64,000 nt of DNA from Spirosoma oryzicola (GCF_021233055.1 NZ_CP089539.1:186001-250000), one strand, 5' to 3'; shown: positions 35,426-44,826, counted from the stretch's first letter. Program-made: numbers and translations. The notes: generated by a model from the letters alone, not told the origin.

Positions 35426-35769
35426 GTGCAAGCCTTGGAGGAAACTACTGTTTTCGGTGCAATGCTTGCAAACTGATCCACCAGTCTAAGGACATAATTC
35501 GGATCAAAGATCTTAACTAACGATTGGCGCGTTCGCCGGAAAAACGATTTCGGAAACAGGTCGGCACTACACCCAAAAAGTTTGCTTCTATTCTCCGCTT
35601 TAACGCCATTCTGAATCGGTTGAGGGCTCCTCAGTATCCGCTACTATACGGGGCTAGCGTCTTCAATACTTACCCGTTCAAAGCTGAGCTGAAAGCGCAT
35701 CAGAAAGGTAAGTCCGATTATCGAACGTTTTGTACTAACTGCGATCGATCAGGTGTTCGAAATTGGTAG
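35426..35769 (+). pseudogene. Degenerate AraC-family regulator (C-terminal HTH)
   Basis: After a frameshift near 35473 the sequence reads LIHQSKDIIRIKDLN, then an in-frame TAA at 35518-35520, then RLARSPEKRFRKQVGTTPKKF and ASILRFNAIL. This matches the two helix-turn-helix segments of AraC regulators (the form ...GLSPKxFARIxRF...) with a short internal deletion. Beyond 35640 the similarity is lost. The sensing domain and the start are absent. It is a relic, not a functional gene, and it lies directly behind the recombinase gene. Confidence 0.65.
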
Positions 35770-36000
35770 TTCAGCTGGATCTGTGGCTGTGCACGTATTT
35801 CGAGGCATCGAGTACTGAGGTATTGGTAGAAACTATAGTGATTCGCTTACGCTGAATGTCAAACAGATAAGGTCGTGCCGTTTGATTAATAATAAGACTT
35901 AGTAATTACCGTCCAACTTATTTTTGATTGCTTTCTTTTTCAGGTAAAAAAGTCGCCTTTGCTTTCTTTTGACTACGAACAAATCAACTTGACTACGAAT

Positions 36001-36855
36001 ATGATCAGCAGTAATGATCTTCCTCAGCCTACCCGCGGGTTAGACCTTTCCAAACTGAGTAGAACTCTGCTGCGTTGGTCAAGCCGCATTCTAGTCATTA
36101 CCGTTTGGGTCAGTGCTTTCCTATTCGGCTTCTACATACTGGCTTTCTATGCCGCAGCCCTATACCAAGGAGACATGCAGCGCTGGAACGGCGTGTTACC
36201 TCGTTTGTATGAATCGAAAACAGCAACGGCTACTACGGGCATTGGTCTTCATTTTGCCGCCGGGGGCATTATCCTTATTTTGGGCAGCATCCAACTACTT
36301 GACTCGGTTCGAATTCGTTTCCCGGCGCTACACCGATGGGTTGGTCGGTTATACATCGGAGCTTGCCTGCTGGCTGCTGTGGGGGGATTGGTGTTTATTG
36401 CTCTTAAAGGCACCATTGGCGGGCCGGTAATGAGCATCGGGTTTGGGCTGTACGGTCTGTTAATGGGCTGGTCAGCTTTGGAAACCTATCGACATGCCAT
36501 TCGACGACAACTTGAGCAGCACCGCATTTGGGCTCTCAGACTGTATGCGCTGGCTATCGGCTCTTGGCTTTATCGCATGGATTACGGTTTTTGGCTATTA
36601 CTAACCGACGGGTTAGGGCATACCCGCACCTTTAGTGGCCCTTTTGACCAGGTAATGGCCTTTTTCTTTTACATTCCTAATCTGCTGGTAGTCGAGGCTG
36701 TTAGCCGGGCTGGGGCCTACCGGGCCTCGACCACCCTAAAATTATTGACCTCCAGTCTACTATTATTGGCAACAGTTTTCCTGGGGGTAGGTACTTATTA
36801 TTTTACCCGCTACTACTGGGGACCAGCCATCCTTACCTGGCTAGGTGCTGCTTAG
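36001..36855 (+). CDS. DUF2306-type membrane protein
   Basis: A 284-residue integral membrane protein with about seven hydrophobic helices (first VITVWVSAFLFGFYILAFY). The pattern GLHFAAGGIILILGSIQ, then FPALHRWVGRLYIGACLLAA, and later LEQHRIWALRLYALA matches the DUF2306 family, whose conserved histidines (ALHRWVGR, EQHRIWALR) suggest heme or metal binding in the membrane. The biochemical role is not established. The ATG at 36001 is preferred; the frame is open from a TTG at 35959. It is monocistronic. Confidence 0.75.
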   Translation: MISSNDLPQPTRGLDLSKLSRTLLRWSSRILVITVWVSAFLFGFYILAFYAAALYQGDMQRWNGVLPRLYESKTATATTGIGLHFAAGGIILILGSIQLLDSVRIRFPALHRWVGRLYIGACLLAAVGGLVFIALKGTIGGPVMSIGFGLYGLLMGWSALETYRHAIRRQLEQHRIWALRLYALAIGSWLYRMDYGFWLLLTDGLGHTRTFSGPFDQVMAFFFYIPNLLVVEAVSRAGAYRASTTLKLLTSSLLLLATVFLGVGTYYFTRYYWGPAILTWLGAA

Positions 36856-37097
36856 GCATTCAGAAAATGAGCCAATCAACGAGTTTTTGAGCAGGATGAC
36901 TACTCTGAACACTCCCTTAGTAGCTTGTGAAATACCTCAACATCAATCGCCAACTGAAAGAACTGTCGCCATTTCAGAAGAACGCTAAAAGCAGAAGTAC
37001 AATCAACTTCCACTAGTCATAGGCTTAGCGAACACTCGACATAGGTAGCAAACGTCACGTCACGCGAGGCTACTCTTGAACGGTTCTGGCTTCGTAA

Positions 37098-38327
37098 TCA
37101 ACGTGGATAAATCACTTTGAAACGGCCGCTCGCACTCGCCGATGCCGGCAGGGTCGTCCCTCTTTTCTCATACAACGGTGCGTCAACGATGGTGTAAGTT
37201 CCTTCGATCAAGTCGGGAGTGACGCGCTGTACATTAACCTGCCATTTCGTCGTTGTGCTGGCTAGTAAGTAAGGCTTAATGCTCCAGTAATCGCCATTTG
37301 GCTGGTTGTTGAGCGCATTGGCAAACGTAATTTTGACCTGATCGCCTGTGTAGACGCCTACCCCTGTAAAGTTCGGCCAGACTATGGTTGTCTGATTCCA
37401 CCCCGCATCCGAATAGTTAGTGCCAGCGCCGTATTCAACGTAGGTCTGCTCCTGGGGTGGCCGGGTCCGGTACAGCGAAATTGCCTGCCAGTCAACAGAC
37501 TTGGTTTTACCCTCGTACGTGAAGTCGCTGCCGGGCGTAGCAAGAGAGGATTGATTGATCTGTACCCGCGTCACCGTTGGGGGTGATGGATAGCTACTCT
37601 GGCTGCCCGCCGGCCGGGGAGTAAAGCCCCAGGCTTCAATCTTCCGGGCGGCATTGGTATAGTCCCAGAACGGCTCTCCTGCCGATTGCGTCCGTAAGTT
37701 CATGTTTTCATTGAGCAAATTTTTTATCCGTATGTTCAGTCGTTCCTGAGTCGACCCACCGTTTTTAAGTGTAAAAAAGAATTCGATATCCACATACTCA
37801 GGCGTAATAGCAGTGATCCGAACCCGGTTATTGGGGTCGCCTACGTTGAGAATGTCCCGGCCAGTCAGACCTTCCGGAACACGGATAAAAGGCGTAACAA
37901 TGTAGGGGTCGAACCTGAGTTCACCATTATCGACCGAAGGGTCATACACCTTGTAGTCGCGACCGGCCTCGAATGGGCCGTTGAAGTACATACTGACGCT
38001 GTACTGCGTACTACGGGCTTGGAGGTTGATGACAGACGCTTTATTCCCATACGGACTAAAGGCGGTAAAAGCCTCCAACGGGTACGCTTTGTCGGGTCCG
38101 AACGCAATGGGTTGCCCATCAATTGAACCAACCATCGTGCCGGTGATGTCATCGAGCGTGGTGTTGCGGACACCCGGTGCACCGGTAAACAGATAGGAAC
38201 TCGTCTGGTTGACAGTAGCTATCTTGGCCGTTTCAATCAGCTCATCAACTTGCTCAGGCGATTGACAAGCCAGGAGCGTAAAAGCGAGCACGGTGCTTAG
38301 ACAGGCAGGAATAGTGATTAGGCGCAT
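37098..38327 (-). CDS. Putative lipoprotein, unknown function
   Basis: A 409-residue protein with a lipoprotein signal peptide (lipobox LLAC, Cys21). The rest is beta-rich with many aromatic residues and no recognisable catalytic motif. The N-terminal third (PGVRNTTLDDITGTM... DYKVYDPS) and C-terminal third (VDWQAISLYRTRPPQE... VGVYTGDQVKITF) look like two beta-sandwich domains, as in surface glycan-binding lipoproteins. No SusC/SusD genes are adjacent. It diverges from another lipoprotein gene across 280 bp. Confidence 0.6.
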   Translation of the reverse strand: MRLITIPACLSTVLAFTLLACQSPEQVDELIETAKIATVNQTSSYLFTGAPGVRNTTLDDITGTMVGSIDGQPIAFGPDKAYPLEAFTAFSPYGNKASVINLQARSTQYSVSMYFNGPFEAGRDYKVYDPSVDNGELRFDPYIVTPFIRVPEGLTGRDILNVGDPNNRVRITAITPEYVDIEFFFTLKNGGSTQERLNIRIKNLLNENMNLRTQSAGEPFWDYTNAARKIEAWGFTPRPAGSQSSYPSPPTVTRVQINQSSLATPGSDFTYEGKTKSVDWQAISLYRTRPPQEQTYVEYGAGTNYSDAGWNQTTIVWPNFTGVGVYTGDQVKITFANALNNQPNGDYWSIKPYLLASTTTKWQVNVQRVTPDLIEGTYTIVDAPLYEKRGTTLPASASASGRFKVIYPR

Positions 38328-38606
38328 AACGTTTAGCGTGTTAAATGTTGAACCGAGAAACTAAAGAAATATCGACTAAAAGCCACGCCCACCGGTAGGC
38401 ACTGTCGGCTGTTTGTCGAGGCCATAGACACGCCGGGTTTGATAAAGTGTTGCACGCCACCGATTTATTTTTACGCGGTCAATGGACGCAATTTTATCCG
38501 CAAAAAAAACGACGAGTACTGCAACAGTCGGGTGTACTTTTTGTGTCTGTAGCCGTGCAAGGGTCAGTATCCGTCAAACCCGAATGCGCTGGTACGATTT
38601 TCACCT

Positions 38607-39575
38607 ATGGATCATGTCAAACGATACGTCTGGATTGGCTTGCTGCTCGGTTGGATCAGTAGCTGTAATCGCTATACTGATCAGCAGCCAACCCCCGACA
38701 CTGGCCCTACGGCAGGCACTGCCCAGGCGCTTATTCAGCAGTACCCTCAGGCTCAGAATACCCTATTTACAACCCTCGTTGCTAATCAGCTCTGGCAGGC
38801 TACCTTTACCCAGCAGCGACAGCGCTACCAGGCGCTGGTCAGCCCCACACGACTGAGGACTGTTGATCAGTTGGTTGAGGGCTCACTTCCTGATTCACTC
38901 ACGCGTATTCTAAGGTCAACGGCGGTCTGGGGAGGCACGTTCAGCAATCCGCGTTTTCGCCAGTATACCGGGTGGTACACAACTCCTTTCGTGAGCGGAC
39001 CGCCCTCGTACGTATACGCTGATTACACCTGGCAGCAACAGCCTTACACAGCACGCTGGTATATTGTCCGGTCAAACTCCGGCGTGCCATTCTATTATGC
39101 TGAACTACTACCGTTTCAGCAGGCCAGCTACGAAACGGATGCTCTGACTGACCTACCGGAATCAATACAATCATCCTTACGCGACCAGAAGCTAACGTTC
39201 ACGTATGCAACGATCTCCGTTGAGGGCTTTAATAAACAGCAGTATACGGTGTGGGTCAACCAGCAGAACCAGATTTGGGAACTCACGTACAATGACGCAG
39301 GGCAATTGATGGCCGCCATCAGCCCTCAGGCAGAGCCGCCTATTCAGCAGATCGATCAATTACCATCGGCTATTCAGGCTTATCTGCGACGACCCGAACT
39401 GGCCGGATTTGATCTGAGTCGGGCTGGGGCATTGTACGGTTATACCACCCGTCATACCTACGGCTCGCTGAATACGTATCGAGTGAGTCTGGTAAAAGAG
39501 AAACAGGGCTGGCTATTATTATTTTCAGAAAATGGTCAACTTATCAGCCGATCCTTTATGACAATCAGCTACTGA
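38607..39575 (+). CDS. Lipoprotein with PepSY-like repeats
   Basis: A 322-residue protein with a lipoprotein signal (lipobox ISSC, Cys20). The C-terminal half contains two similar units that start with LPESIQSSLRDQKLTF and LPSAIQAYLRRPELAG and end in a strand-turn motif (WELTYNDAGQLM; WLLLFSENGQLI), like the PepSY-like repeats of periplasmic Bacteroidota proteins. The N-terminal half is unassigned. It precedes an ECF sigma gene by 51 bp on the same strand, so it may belong to the same transcript and act in the same envelope response. Confidence 0.6.
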   Translation: MDHVKRYVWIGLLLGWISSCNRYTDQQPTPDTGPTAGTAQALIQQYPQAQNTLFTTLVANQLWQATFTQQRQRYQALVSPTRLRTVDQLVEGSLPDSLTRILRSTAVWGGTFSNPRFRQYTGWYTTPFVSGPPSYVYADYTWQQQPYTARWYIVRSNSGVPFYYAELLPFQQASYETDALTDLPESIQSSLRDQKLTFTYATISVEGFNKQQYTVWVNQQNQIWELTYNDAGQLMAAISPQAEPPIQQIDQLPSAIQAYLRRPELAGFDLSRAGALYGYTTRHTYGSLNTYRVSLVKEKQGWLLLFSENGQLISRSFMTISY

Positions 39576-39626
39576 CAATCAACACATCAATAGACAGAAG
39601 CCCTCACCTCTGACCCGTCTCCGTAC

Positions 39627-40211
39627 ATGCCGCTATTCGGCCACAAGTCTTACCGAACCCTTACCGAACTGGTCGTGGGCTGTCAGCAAGGGCAACCGCG
39701 GGCGCAGCGGGCGTTTTACGAACGCTACCAGGCGCGGATGCTGGGGGTCTGCGTGCGGTACGCCCGTACGGTGGCAGAAGCCGAAGACATCTTTCAGGAA
39801 GCGTTCGTTAAAGTGTTTGCCCACATCGACGAACTAGTCAAACCCGAATCAGCTGACAGTTGGGTAAAGGCGGTCGTGGTACGCACGGCGATCAATTATT
39901 ACCACCGCGTCACCCGCCCCCAGGAAAATTTAACGAGCTACGAGGCTCTCAGCGAGTCGCCTTCCAGTGATGATCACCTGCGGCTTCTGGCCGGTTACGA
40001 TCAGGAAGCCATCTTGGGGTTGCTGGCCCGCCTGCCCGATGCGTACCGGCTAGTCGTCAATCTATACCTGATCGAAGGCTATACGCACGCTGAAATTGCG
40101 CAGCTCACCAACGTTCCCGAAGCTACAGCCCGTTCCCGTTTCAGCCGGGCTCGCCAACTACTCTTGACACTCATTAATCAACATGGCCTCCAACATGAAT
40201 TCTTGGGATGA
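39627..40211 (+). CDS. ECF RNA polymerase sigma factor
   Basis: A 194-residue sigma-70 family factor with regions 2 and 4 only. Region 2 reads FYERYQARMLGVCVRYARTVAEAEDIFQEAFVKVF-like over two blocks; the QEAF segment is the core-binding motif. Region 4 reads LPDAYRLVVNLYLIEGYTH and AEIAQLTNVPEATARSR, the -35-recognition helix-turn-helix. The stop lies 29 bp inside the next gene, whose product has the features of an anti-sigma factor, so the pair is translationally coupled. The signal controlling it is probably an envelope stress. Confidence 0.92.
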   Translation: MPLFGHKSYRTLTELVVGCQQGQPRAQRAFYERYQARMLGVCVRYARTVAEAEDIFQEAFVKVFAHIDELVKPESADSWVKAVVVRTAINYYHRVTRPQENLTSYEALSESPSSDDHLRLLAGYDQEAILGLLARLPDAYRLVVNLYLIEGYTHAEIAQLTNVPEATARSRFSRARQLLLTLINQHGLQHEFLG

Positions 40212-41637
40212 AGATCCCGACGAGCTGCTGCGCCAGCGCTGGCAGCAGACGTTCGCTGATTTTGAGGTTCAGTCCCGGACTTCATTGCGTCGGCGCGTAC
40301 TCGGCCAGGTAACGGCTCGTAACCACCTCAAACTGCCGGTTTTGCTGGCGGGGGGGGCACTCTTGTTGCTGATCAGCACCATCCTGGTTTACACGATTCA
40401 CCGAAGTAACCGCCCCGCGTCACCTCAGAGCCGTATTACCAATGTTCAGCTTGCTCCTTCTACACAGTCTGGACGGGTTACCGTTCGTCAGCCTGCGATT
40501 CCGGTCAAGCCTACTACATTAGCAGAGCAATCCGAAATCGGTTTACGGGTTAACGGGTCCATAACCAGACCGCAGCAAACAGATCGTGAAGCAATTATAT
40601 CCAATACAAAGATTGGCATTGTGGAAGGTTCATCCAGACGCTCCATGCAGCTAACTACTCGACTTCGTCTACGCAAGGAATCGAACATGCCGCTGGTAGA
40701 ATCTTATCACCCCGGTCGCCCCTTGGACAAATCGCCCCATTTCTTAAACACCCGCTTTCCCATTACGTCGTCCCCTTCGGTCAAAGTCAATAAACGCGAG
40801 TGGGTAGAGGTTTCTGCGGAAGATTTGGATAAGATAGGAAAGGGCGCTAGCGATCCCATTGCTGAGGATCACGTATTGAATAGTCTGTCAGCAACCACTG
40901 CTTGGCCCGTCGTGTTTGCGCAGCTTGAAATCCCGAAACTCTCTGCGTTACCCTCCTCGCTGCGTGCGCTACCCGGCCAAATTCCTGCCTATGAATTCGT
41001 GGGTCACCCGGCTGATGCTGCCGAAAACCGCGTTAACCGGCACAAACAGTGGTTTGTCGAAGCGGTACCGCTGAGTAGTTTTCAATGGATGACTAGTTCA
41101 TCTTCGTCAACCGCTTATCTCACACAAGTCAACGCCCCGGCGGCTTTTTCGCCAGCTACCTGGGGTTACCAGATTAACGGGGGATTACGCTGGCAGCGCT
41201 GGCAGGCTTATCTATCCATAGGACAGCTTCGGCGCTGGGCCTATTATACAGTCAACGAAAACCGGTACCGCATGGAATCCGGCCCAACAAATTCGTATCA
41301 ACTGGTTCGGGAAAAGCACGTAGTAGCCGAAAATGTCGCGCTGCCGATGGTTGGCGTTGGTCTAAGCCAGTACCGCTTACTGGGACAGGGCCGTTACGTA
41401 GTTGAACTGGGTAGCCAGGTTGCGTATTCACCAATGGGCGGACAGACCTTGGCTAGTCTGCGGGGAGGAGCCAGCCGACGACTACCTGTGAGCCGACGGC
41501 ATGAGCTACAGGCTGGCTTGACGACTGAGTACGGCCTGACCCGATTGACGAACGAACAGCAACAGTTAGTTATTCACCCAATTGTGGTGGGCGTCAGTGT
41601 ACGAATTCAACCTCGTCTGTATTCTAAGGAGCAGTAA
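40183..41637 (+). CDS. Membrane-anchored anti-sigma-like protein with C-terminal beta-barrel-like domain
   Basis: A 484-residue protein translated in overlap with the sigma factor gene. The first 50 residues are a charged cytosolic segment (DEDPDELLRQRWQQTFADFEV), as in anti-sigma factors, followed by one membrane helix (about 51-72, LPVLLAGGALLLLISTILVY). A long Ser/Thr/Pro-rich linker (about 75-280) leads to a C-terminal domain of alternating strands (YQINGGLRWQRWQAYLSIGQ, then YRLLGQGRYVVELGSQVAYS, then HELQAGLTTEYGLTRL) that looks like an outer-membrane beta-barrel or a beta-sandwich. It would hold the sigma factor until a signal reaches the periplasmic/outer-membrane part. ATG 40195 is an alternative start. 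The function is inferred from position and topology. Confidence 0.65.
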   Translation: MASNMNSWDEDPDELLRQRWQQTFADFEVQSRTSLRRRVLGQVTARNHLKLPVLLAGGALLLLISTILVYTIHRSNRPASPQSRITNVQLAPSTQSGRVTVRQPAIPVKPTTLAEQSEIGLRVNGSITRPQQTDREAIISNTKIGIVEGSSRRSMQLTTRLRLRKESNMPLVESYHPGRPLDKSPHFLNTRFPITSSPSVKVNKREWVEVSAEDLDKIGKGASDPIAEDHVLNSLSATTAWPVVFAQLEIPKLSALPSSLRALPGQIPAYEFVGHPADAAENRVNRHKQWFVEAVPLSSFQWMTSSSSSTAYLTQVNAPAAFSPATWGYQINGGLRWQRWQAYLSIGQLRRWAYYTVNENRYRMESGPTNSYQLVREKHVVAENVALPMVGVGLSQYRLLGQGRYVVELGSQVAYSPMGGQTLASLRGGASRRLPVSRRHELQAGLTTEYGLTRLTNEQQQLVIHPIVVGVSVRIQPRLYSKEQ

Positions 41638-42311
41638 AGATCCGTTGAGGGAGACTCTGACGTCAGCAGACCGCTAATTTCCTCAGATCTTTATTCATAT
41701 CCTCTGGTTTGCCAACTAAAACTAACCTAACCAGAACTAGCGAATACCTGGTCAAGAATTTTCTGGACTCGCTCAGCGCTTACTTGATGAATTGACCAAG
41801 CTCTACTTTCATGAGGAAGAATAAGCAAGTCCTGTATACTTGCTGTTTGTTTTCTGTTCCAACGTTTTTGCCCATTCTGTTCACAAAAGGCGTTACTCGA
41901 TACAACAATCTACGTATCGAACCAGAAGCAGAGTCGGAGCGGATACGATCAGCCGTTAAGTACCGATATCGGACCGATCTATGCTGCATTTTAGATCCTA
42001 CTGCCAAAAATTTGATTCGTTTTAAAAATACAATTTTCTATGAATCAATTGCTTGAAAGAGTAATAGTTGCAAGTAAGAACCTATTGCGGTACGCTATTG
42101 ATCTAGCTAATCCAAATAAGGATTTTCTGTCTTATGACGAACCGCAACCAGTCGCAGAGCCACTCCCCTACCCAAACCGGAGTGGATTTTACGAACCGAT
42201 TTCTGGAAAGTGACTTAGTCAATTTAGTAATTAATCAATGAATAGCTATATAAGGGTGTGAGGCTGTTGATTTCAACCGGGCTGGTCGACCAGATTTTTA
42301 TTCGGGGATTT

Positions 42312-42431
42312 CTATTCTTTTTTCTTTGCCTTGGATGCCTGAGCCGCCTGGTCAAAACTGGGTTGCGCTACAATCAGTATCGGTAGTAGCGAAAGTCTAG
42401 CGATGAGCTCGTTTGCATTGGTTGTTTTAAT
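42312..42431 (-). other. Possible 39-residue peptide or gene remnant with signal-peptide-like sequence
   Basis: The minus-strand frame reads from ATT (42429-42431): IKTTNANELIARLSLLPILI, then VAQPSFDQAAQASKAKKKE and a stop. The hydrophobic core followed by VAQ-P looks like a Bacteroidota signal peptide, and the end is very basic. There is no ATG, so it is either a gene whose ATG became ATT, an N-terminal remnant, or chance. Confidence 0.25.
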
Positions 42432-42507
42432 TAAGTAAAAATGGTCCTAATGCTTACGTATTTACTATCATTATAGCCTTGATCATCAAAGCAAAAACTA
42501 TAGGTTT

Positions 42508-42541
42508 AGCTTGGCGCCGGATGCCTCCTTAGCGCCAAGCT
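42508..42541 (-). terminator. Hairpin downstream of the LytTR transcript
   Basis: A 10-bp perfect GC-rich stem with a 14-nt loop lies 137 bp past the stop of the small membrane protein. Read on the minus strand a T5 run follows about 10 bp after the stem, so termination is plausible but not certain. Confidence 0.4.
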
Positions 42542-42677
42542 TATCGTGAATGGTGGTTTGCACGCGCAACAGATAAAAAATAAACGATCTAGTTGACTAA
42601 AGACTGCTACTTCTACTAAAAGTGCGGATATTGGTTGACAAGTAAGGCTATATGAATGCTTCTAAGAGCGAGTCTTG

Positions 42678-42947
42678 CTATCTTACTGACCTCCTGGTGT
42701 TGACAGCGGGTTGTATCTTGGCTTGTTTGACCTGAATGAACCGATGCTGAAATAGACGATAGACGAGATAACAATAACCCAACATAACCCCTAGCTCAAC
42801 TACCCAGACCAAAGGCTCCTGTTTATAGCGGCCTGCCTTCATATCCTGAAAATAGTCAAACACGATCCAGCCGAAGCCAACTGTCATCAGTAAACTGGCC
42901 AGGATGACACTTAAAGTTAGGCTGTAATTTTTCATAATCGAATCCAA
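42678..42947 (-). CDS. Small membrane protein, 89 residues
   Basis: Two membrane helices (SLTLSVILASLLMTVGFGWIV-like, about 8-28, and WVVELGVMLGYCYLVYRLF, about 48-66) and a basic C-terminus. No family is recognised. The gene follows the LytTR regulator by 10 bp on the same strand, so it is probably cotranscribed and may be its membrane partner or target. Confidence 0.55.
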   Translation of the reverse strand: MDSIMKNYSLTLSVILASLLMTVGFGWIVFDYFQDMKAGRYKQEPLVWVVELGVMLGYCYLVYRLFQHRFIQVKQAKIQPAVNTRRSVR

Positions 42948-42957
42948 TAAGGGTAGT

Positions 42958-43320
42958 TTAGTTAGGCGAAAAATGTCGATGCTGCTTCAGTTTGGTCGTA
43001 ACCGGCTCAATCCGGCGACGAGACACTTTAATAATTTGCCGGTTGTATAGACTCAGCTCTAAGGTCCGGGCATTGAGGGAATCAATTGTCTGAACAAAAC
43101 TGGGATTAATCAAATCAGATTTGTGAACCCGCACAAAGTCAGGTAAAAGCTGCTCGAACCAGTTCAGGCTTTTAGCGACCAGCAACGGTTTCAGCGCGTC
43201 TCGGTAAAGCCAAGTGTAGTTGCCAAACCCTTGTAAACGAACAATAGTGTTTAACTGGACTGGCTTGTTGAAGCCAGGAATTTTAATAGAAGCATCGATT
43301 GGATGAGCAGTAGTAGCCAT
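42958..43320 (-). CDS. LytTR-domain DNA-binding protein
   Basis: A 120-residue protein formed almost wholly by a LytTR DNA-binding domain: IVRLQGFGNYTWLYRD, SLNWFEQLLPDFVRVHKSDLINPSFV and the C-terminal strand RQIIKVSRRR. There is no receiver domain, so it is a stand-alone transcription factor like many in Bacteroidota. The small membrane protein gene 10 bp downstream suggests a LytTR-membrane-inhibitor type pair. Confidence 0.88.
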   Translation of the reverse strand: MATTAHPIDASIKIPGFNKPVQLNTIVRLQGFGNYTWLYRDALKPLLVAKSLNWFEQLLPDFVRVHKSDLINPSFVQTIDSLNARTLELSLYNRQIIKVSRRRIEPVTTKLKQHRHFSPN

Positions 43321-43561
43321 AAGAAAAGAGGTTTACGGTAATAGCTAGTGAGAAATAAGCGGATAGTACCGCTGGGTCCAACAGTTTTCAGTGGAACAGC
43401 GTCATGAGAAGAGATGTCCTAGTCCGATCCAATCGATTTTAACGCCACAACCAATAGCTTCTAGATCAGAGCGGTTCCGTTCCGTTAGGCCGACAGGATA
43501 GTACGATTAATTAACTGGACCCAGGAGTAGAGAGCAGCAGGAACAAGAAAAGAAGATCGGC

Positions 43562-43981
43562 TTATAGCCGCCAGATGGCATATATCGCTTGCAGCCGCCT
43601 ACGTTTAAGGAGGCTATATTTATACAAAGTAACTGTAAATAAAATACCAGTAAACGAGCCGTTTATCGATAAAGGTATCGGATGCTTGCAGGGGGAAATA
43701 ACCGACTTGGTAGTTGAAACCTTTCGGTAAACACTCGTTGATGGTTTAGGCGTTTGAACCGGCGCGCTGGCTACATAGGCGTCATACACATCGCCAAAAC
43801 TGTCACCGGTCTCGCCTAGATCGACCTCTAACGCAGCACAGGAGTAAAACAAACCTACCAGGAGCACCGTCAATTGAACGAGTATTTGACGGCTCCAACC
43901 CGTCAGACAATACTTCCGCCATAGCGTTACAGACTGTAGAGTCGACCTATTGGTGGTGGAAGCGATTGACGTGCTCAACAT
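43562..43981 (-). CDS. Doubtful hypothetical protein
   Basis: A 139-residue frame from the ATG at 43981 (open further to a TTG at 44008). It has one hydrophobic segment that could be a lipoprotein signal or membrane helix (VQLTVLLVGLFYSCAAL) and a second weak one near the end. Composition and codon use are less convincing than in neighbouring genes. It may be a real small envelope protein upstream of the LytTR gene or a chance frame. Confidence 0.3.
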   Translation of the reverse strand: MLSTSIASTTNRSTLQSVTLWRKYCLTGWSRQILVQLTVLLVGLFYSCAALEVDLGETGDSFGDVYDAYVASAPVQTPKPSTSVYRKVSTTKSVISPCKHPIPLSINGSFTGILFTVTLYKYSLLKRRRLQAIYAIWRL

Positions 43982-44427
43982 AGGTGAAGAAGCGTAGGCG
44001 TAAAACAAACTGGCTGCTTTAAGCGGACAGGCTTTGTGTTGTCGGGAAGACTAAGTGATTTAATGAACAAGTTGGCAAAAGCGCTGCCAGTATTTTTACT
44101 TGCCCGTATCTACTACCAGCAACAATATATACTTACTTATAAAAGCACTGATTTACAAGTAAGAATCGAATAGGCAAGAAGCTTCAGATATGTCTTTAAT
44201 GCACCCTGAGTTAAATATGCGTCAAGCAGTAAAGTTAACAGTGGGGTATAAAATCTACATACTTGGGGCAATTTATAATCACTCTATTTATTTATCTATT
44301 TATAATCAGACTATTTAACGATCATGTATATACGTGTAAAAATATATAGTTACAAAGACCTGGGCTGTTGATGAATATATCGTCTATAAAAAATCGGATC
44401 TCTGCTGAGGAGCTGGCTCTGTGTAGT

Positions 44428-44699
44428 ATGGTTGATGCTGATGAACTGTCTTCCTAGTATATGCTTTGTGCGCTTAGTTTGTATCCTTTCTCGGCTACCG
44501 ATGCCGAATACACTGTTATGGCTCCCCTGCTCGATAAGGTAACCGAGGGAACCTATACGGGAAATTACTCACAATCAAGAAGCCCCGCCGGGGCCAAACC
44601 TTGACCACTATCCAAGTAAATGGTAAAGAAACTAAAGGCTATTTTGTCTCCCACGATTTATTTAAAAATAGGGGTACTTTAGAAATTATCACGAAGTAA
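44428..44699 (+). pseudogene. Decayed C-terminus of a GH92 alpha-mannosidase
   Basis: The plus strand reads MVDADELSS, TAG (44455-44457), YMLCALSLYPFSATDAEYTV and MAPLLDKVT; after a frameshift it continues LTTIQVNGKETKGYFVSHD, LFKNRGTLEIITK and TAA. These are the C-terminal landmarks of GH92: the D-x-G-Q-x-S-x-W-Y segment, (A)LGLYPV, the DKV strand and the NGK-x-x-x-x-Y-F-x-H-x-D-L-x-x-GG-x-L end. The stop replaces the conserved Trp. It lies beside, and opposite to, the intact mannan operon that has its own GH92 gene. The fragment is non-functional. Confidence 0.7.
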
Positions 44700-44785
44700 T
44701 AGAACCTCCGATCCCTGAATCAATGTGATGGACACCCATTCAAAAGCAATTGCCCAGAAGCCTTAATAGAACGTCCAAAAACCGG

Positions 44786-44826
44786 ACAGACCGATCGCCA
44801 GGCTACTTTCCCAACGACCGGTCTGT
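44786..44826 (-). terminator. Terminator of the mannan operon
   Basis: ACAGACCG (44786-44793) and CGGTCTGT (44819-44826) form an 8-bp stem with a 25-nt loop, 68 bp past the stop of the isomerase gene. Read on the minus strand the stem is followed by a CCGGTTTTTGG tail. Confidence 0.55.

Larger units (their letters stand above)
41638..42677. other. Long intergenic region with hairpins
   Basis: 1040 bp between convergent genes with no conventional gene. It contains an imperfect 7-bp hairpin near 41825-41845, a palindrome CCGATATCGG near 41965, a short non-ATG open frame (42312-42431, minus) and a hairpin with arms AGCTTGGCGC/GCGCCAAGCT (42508-42517, 42532-42541) which probably terminates the minus-strand LytTR transcript. 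Confidence 0.5.

Noticed and set aside
41811-42056. An 81-codon plus-strand frame after the anti-sigma gene
   Set aside because: It overlaps an equally long frame on the other strand and has no features of a real protein.
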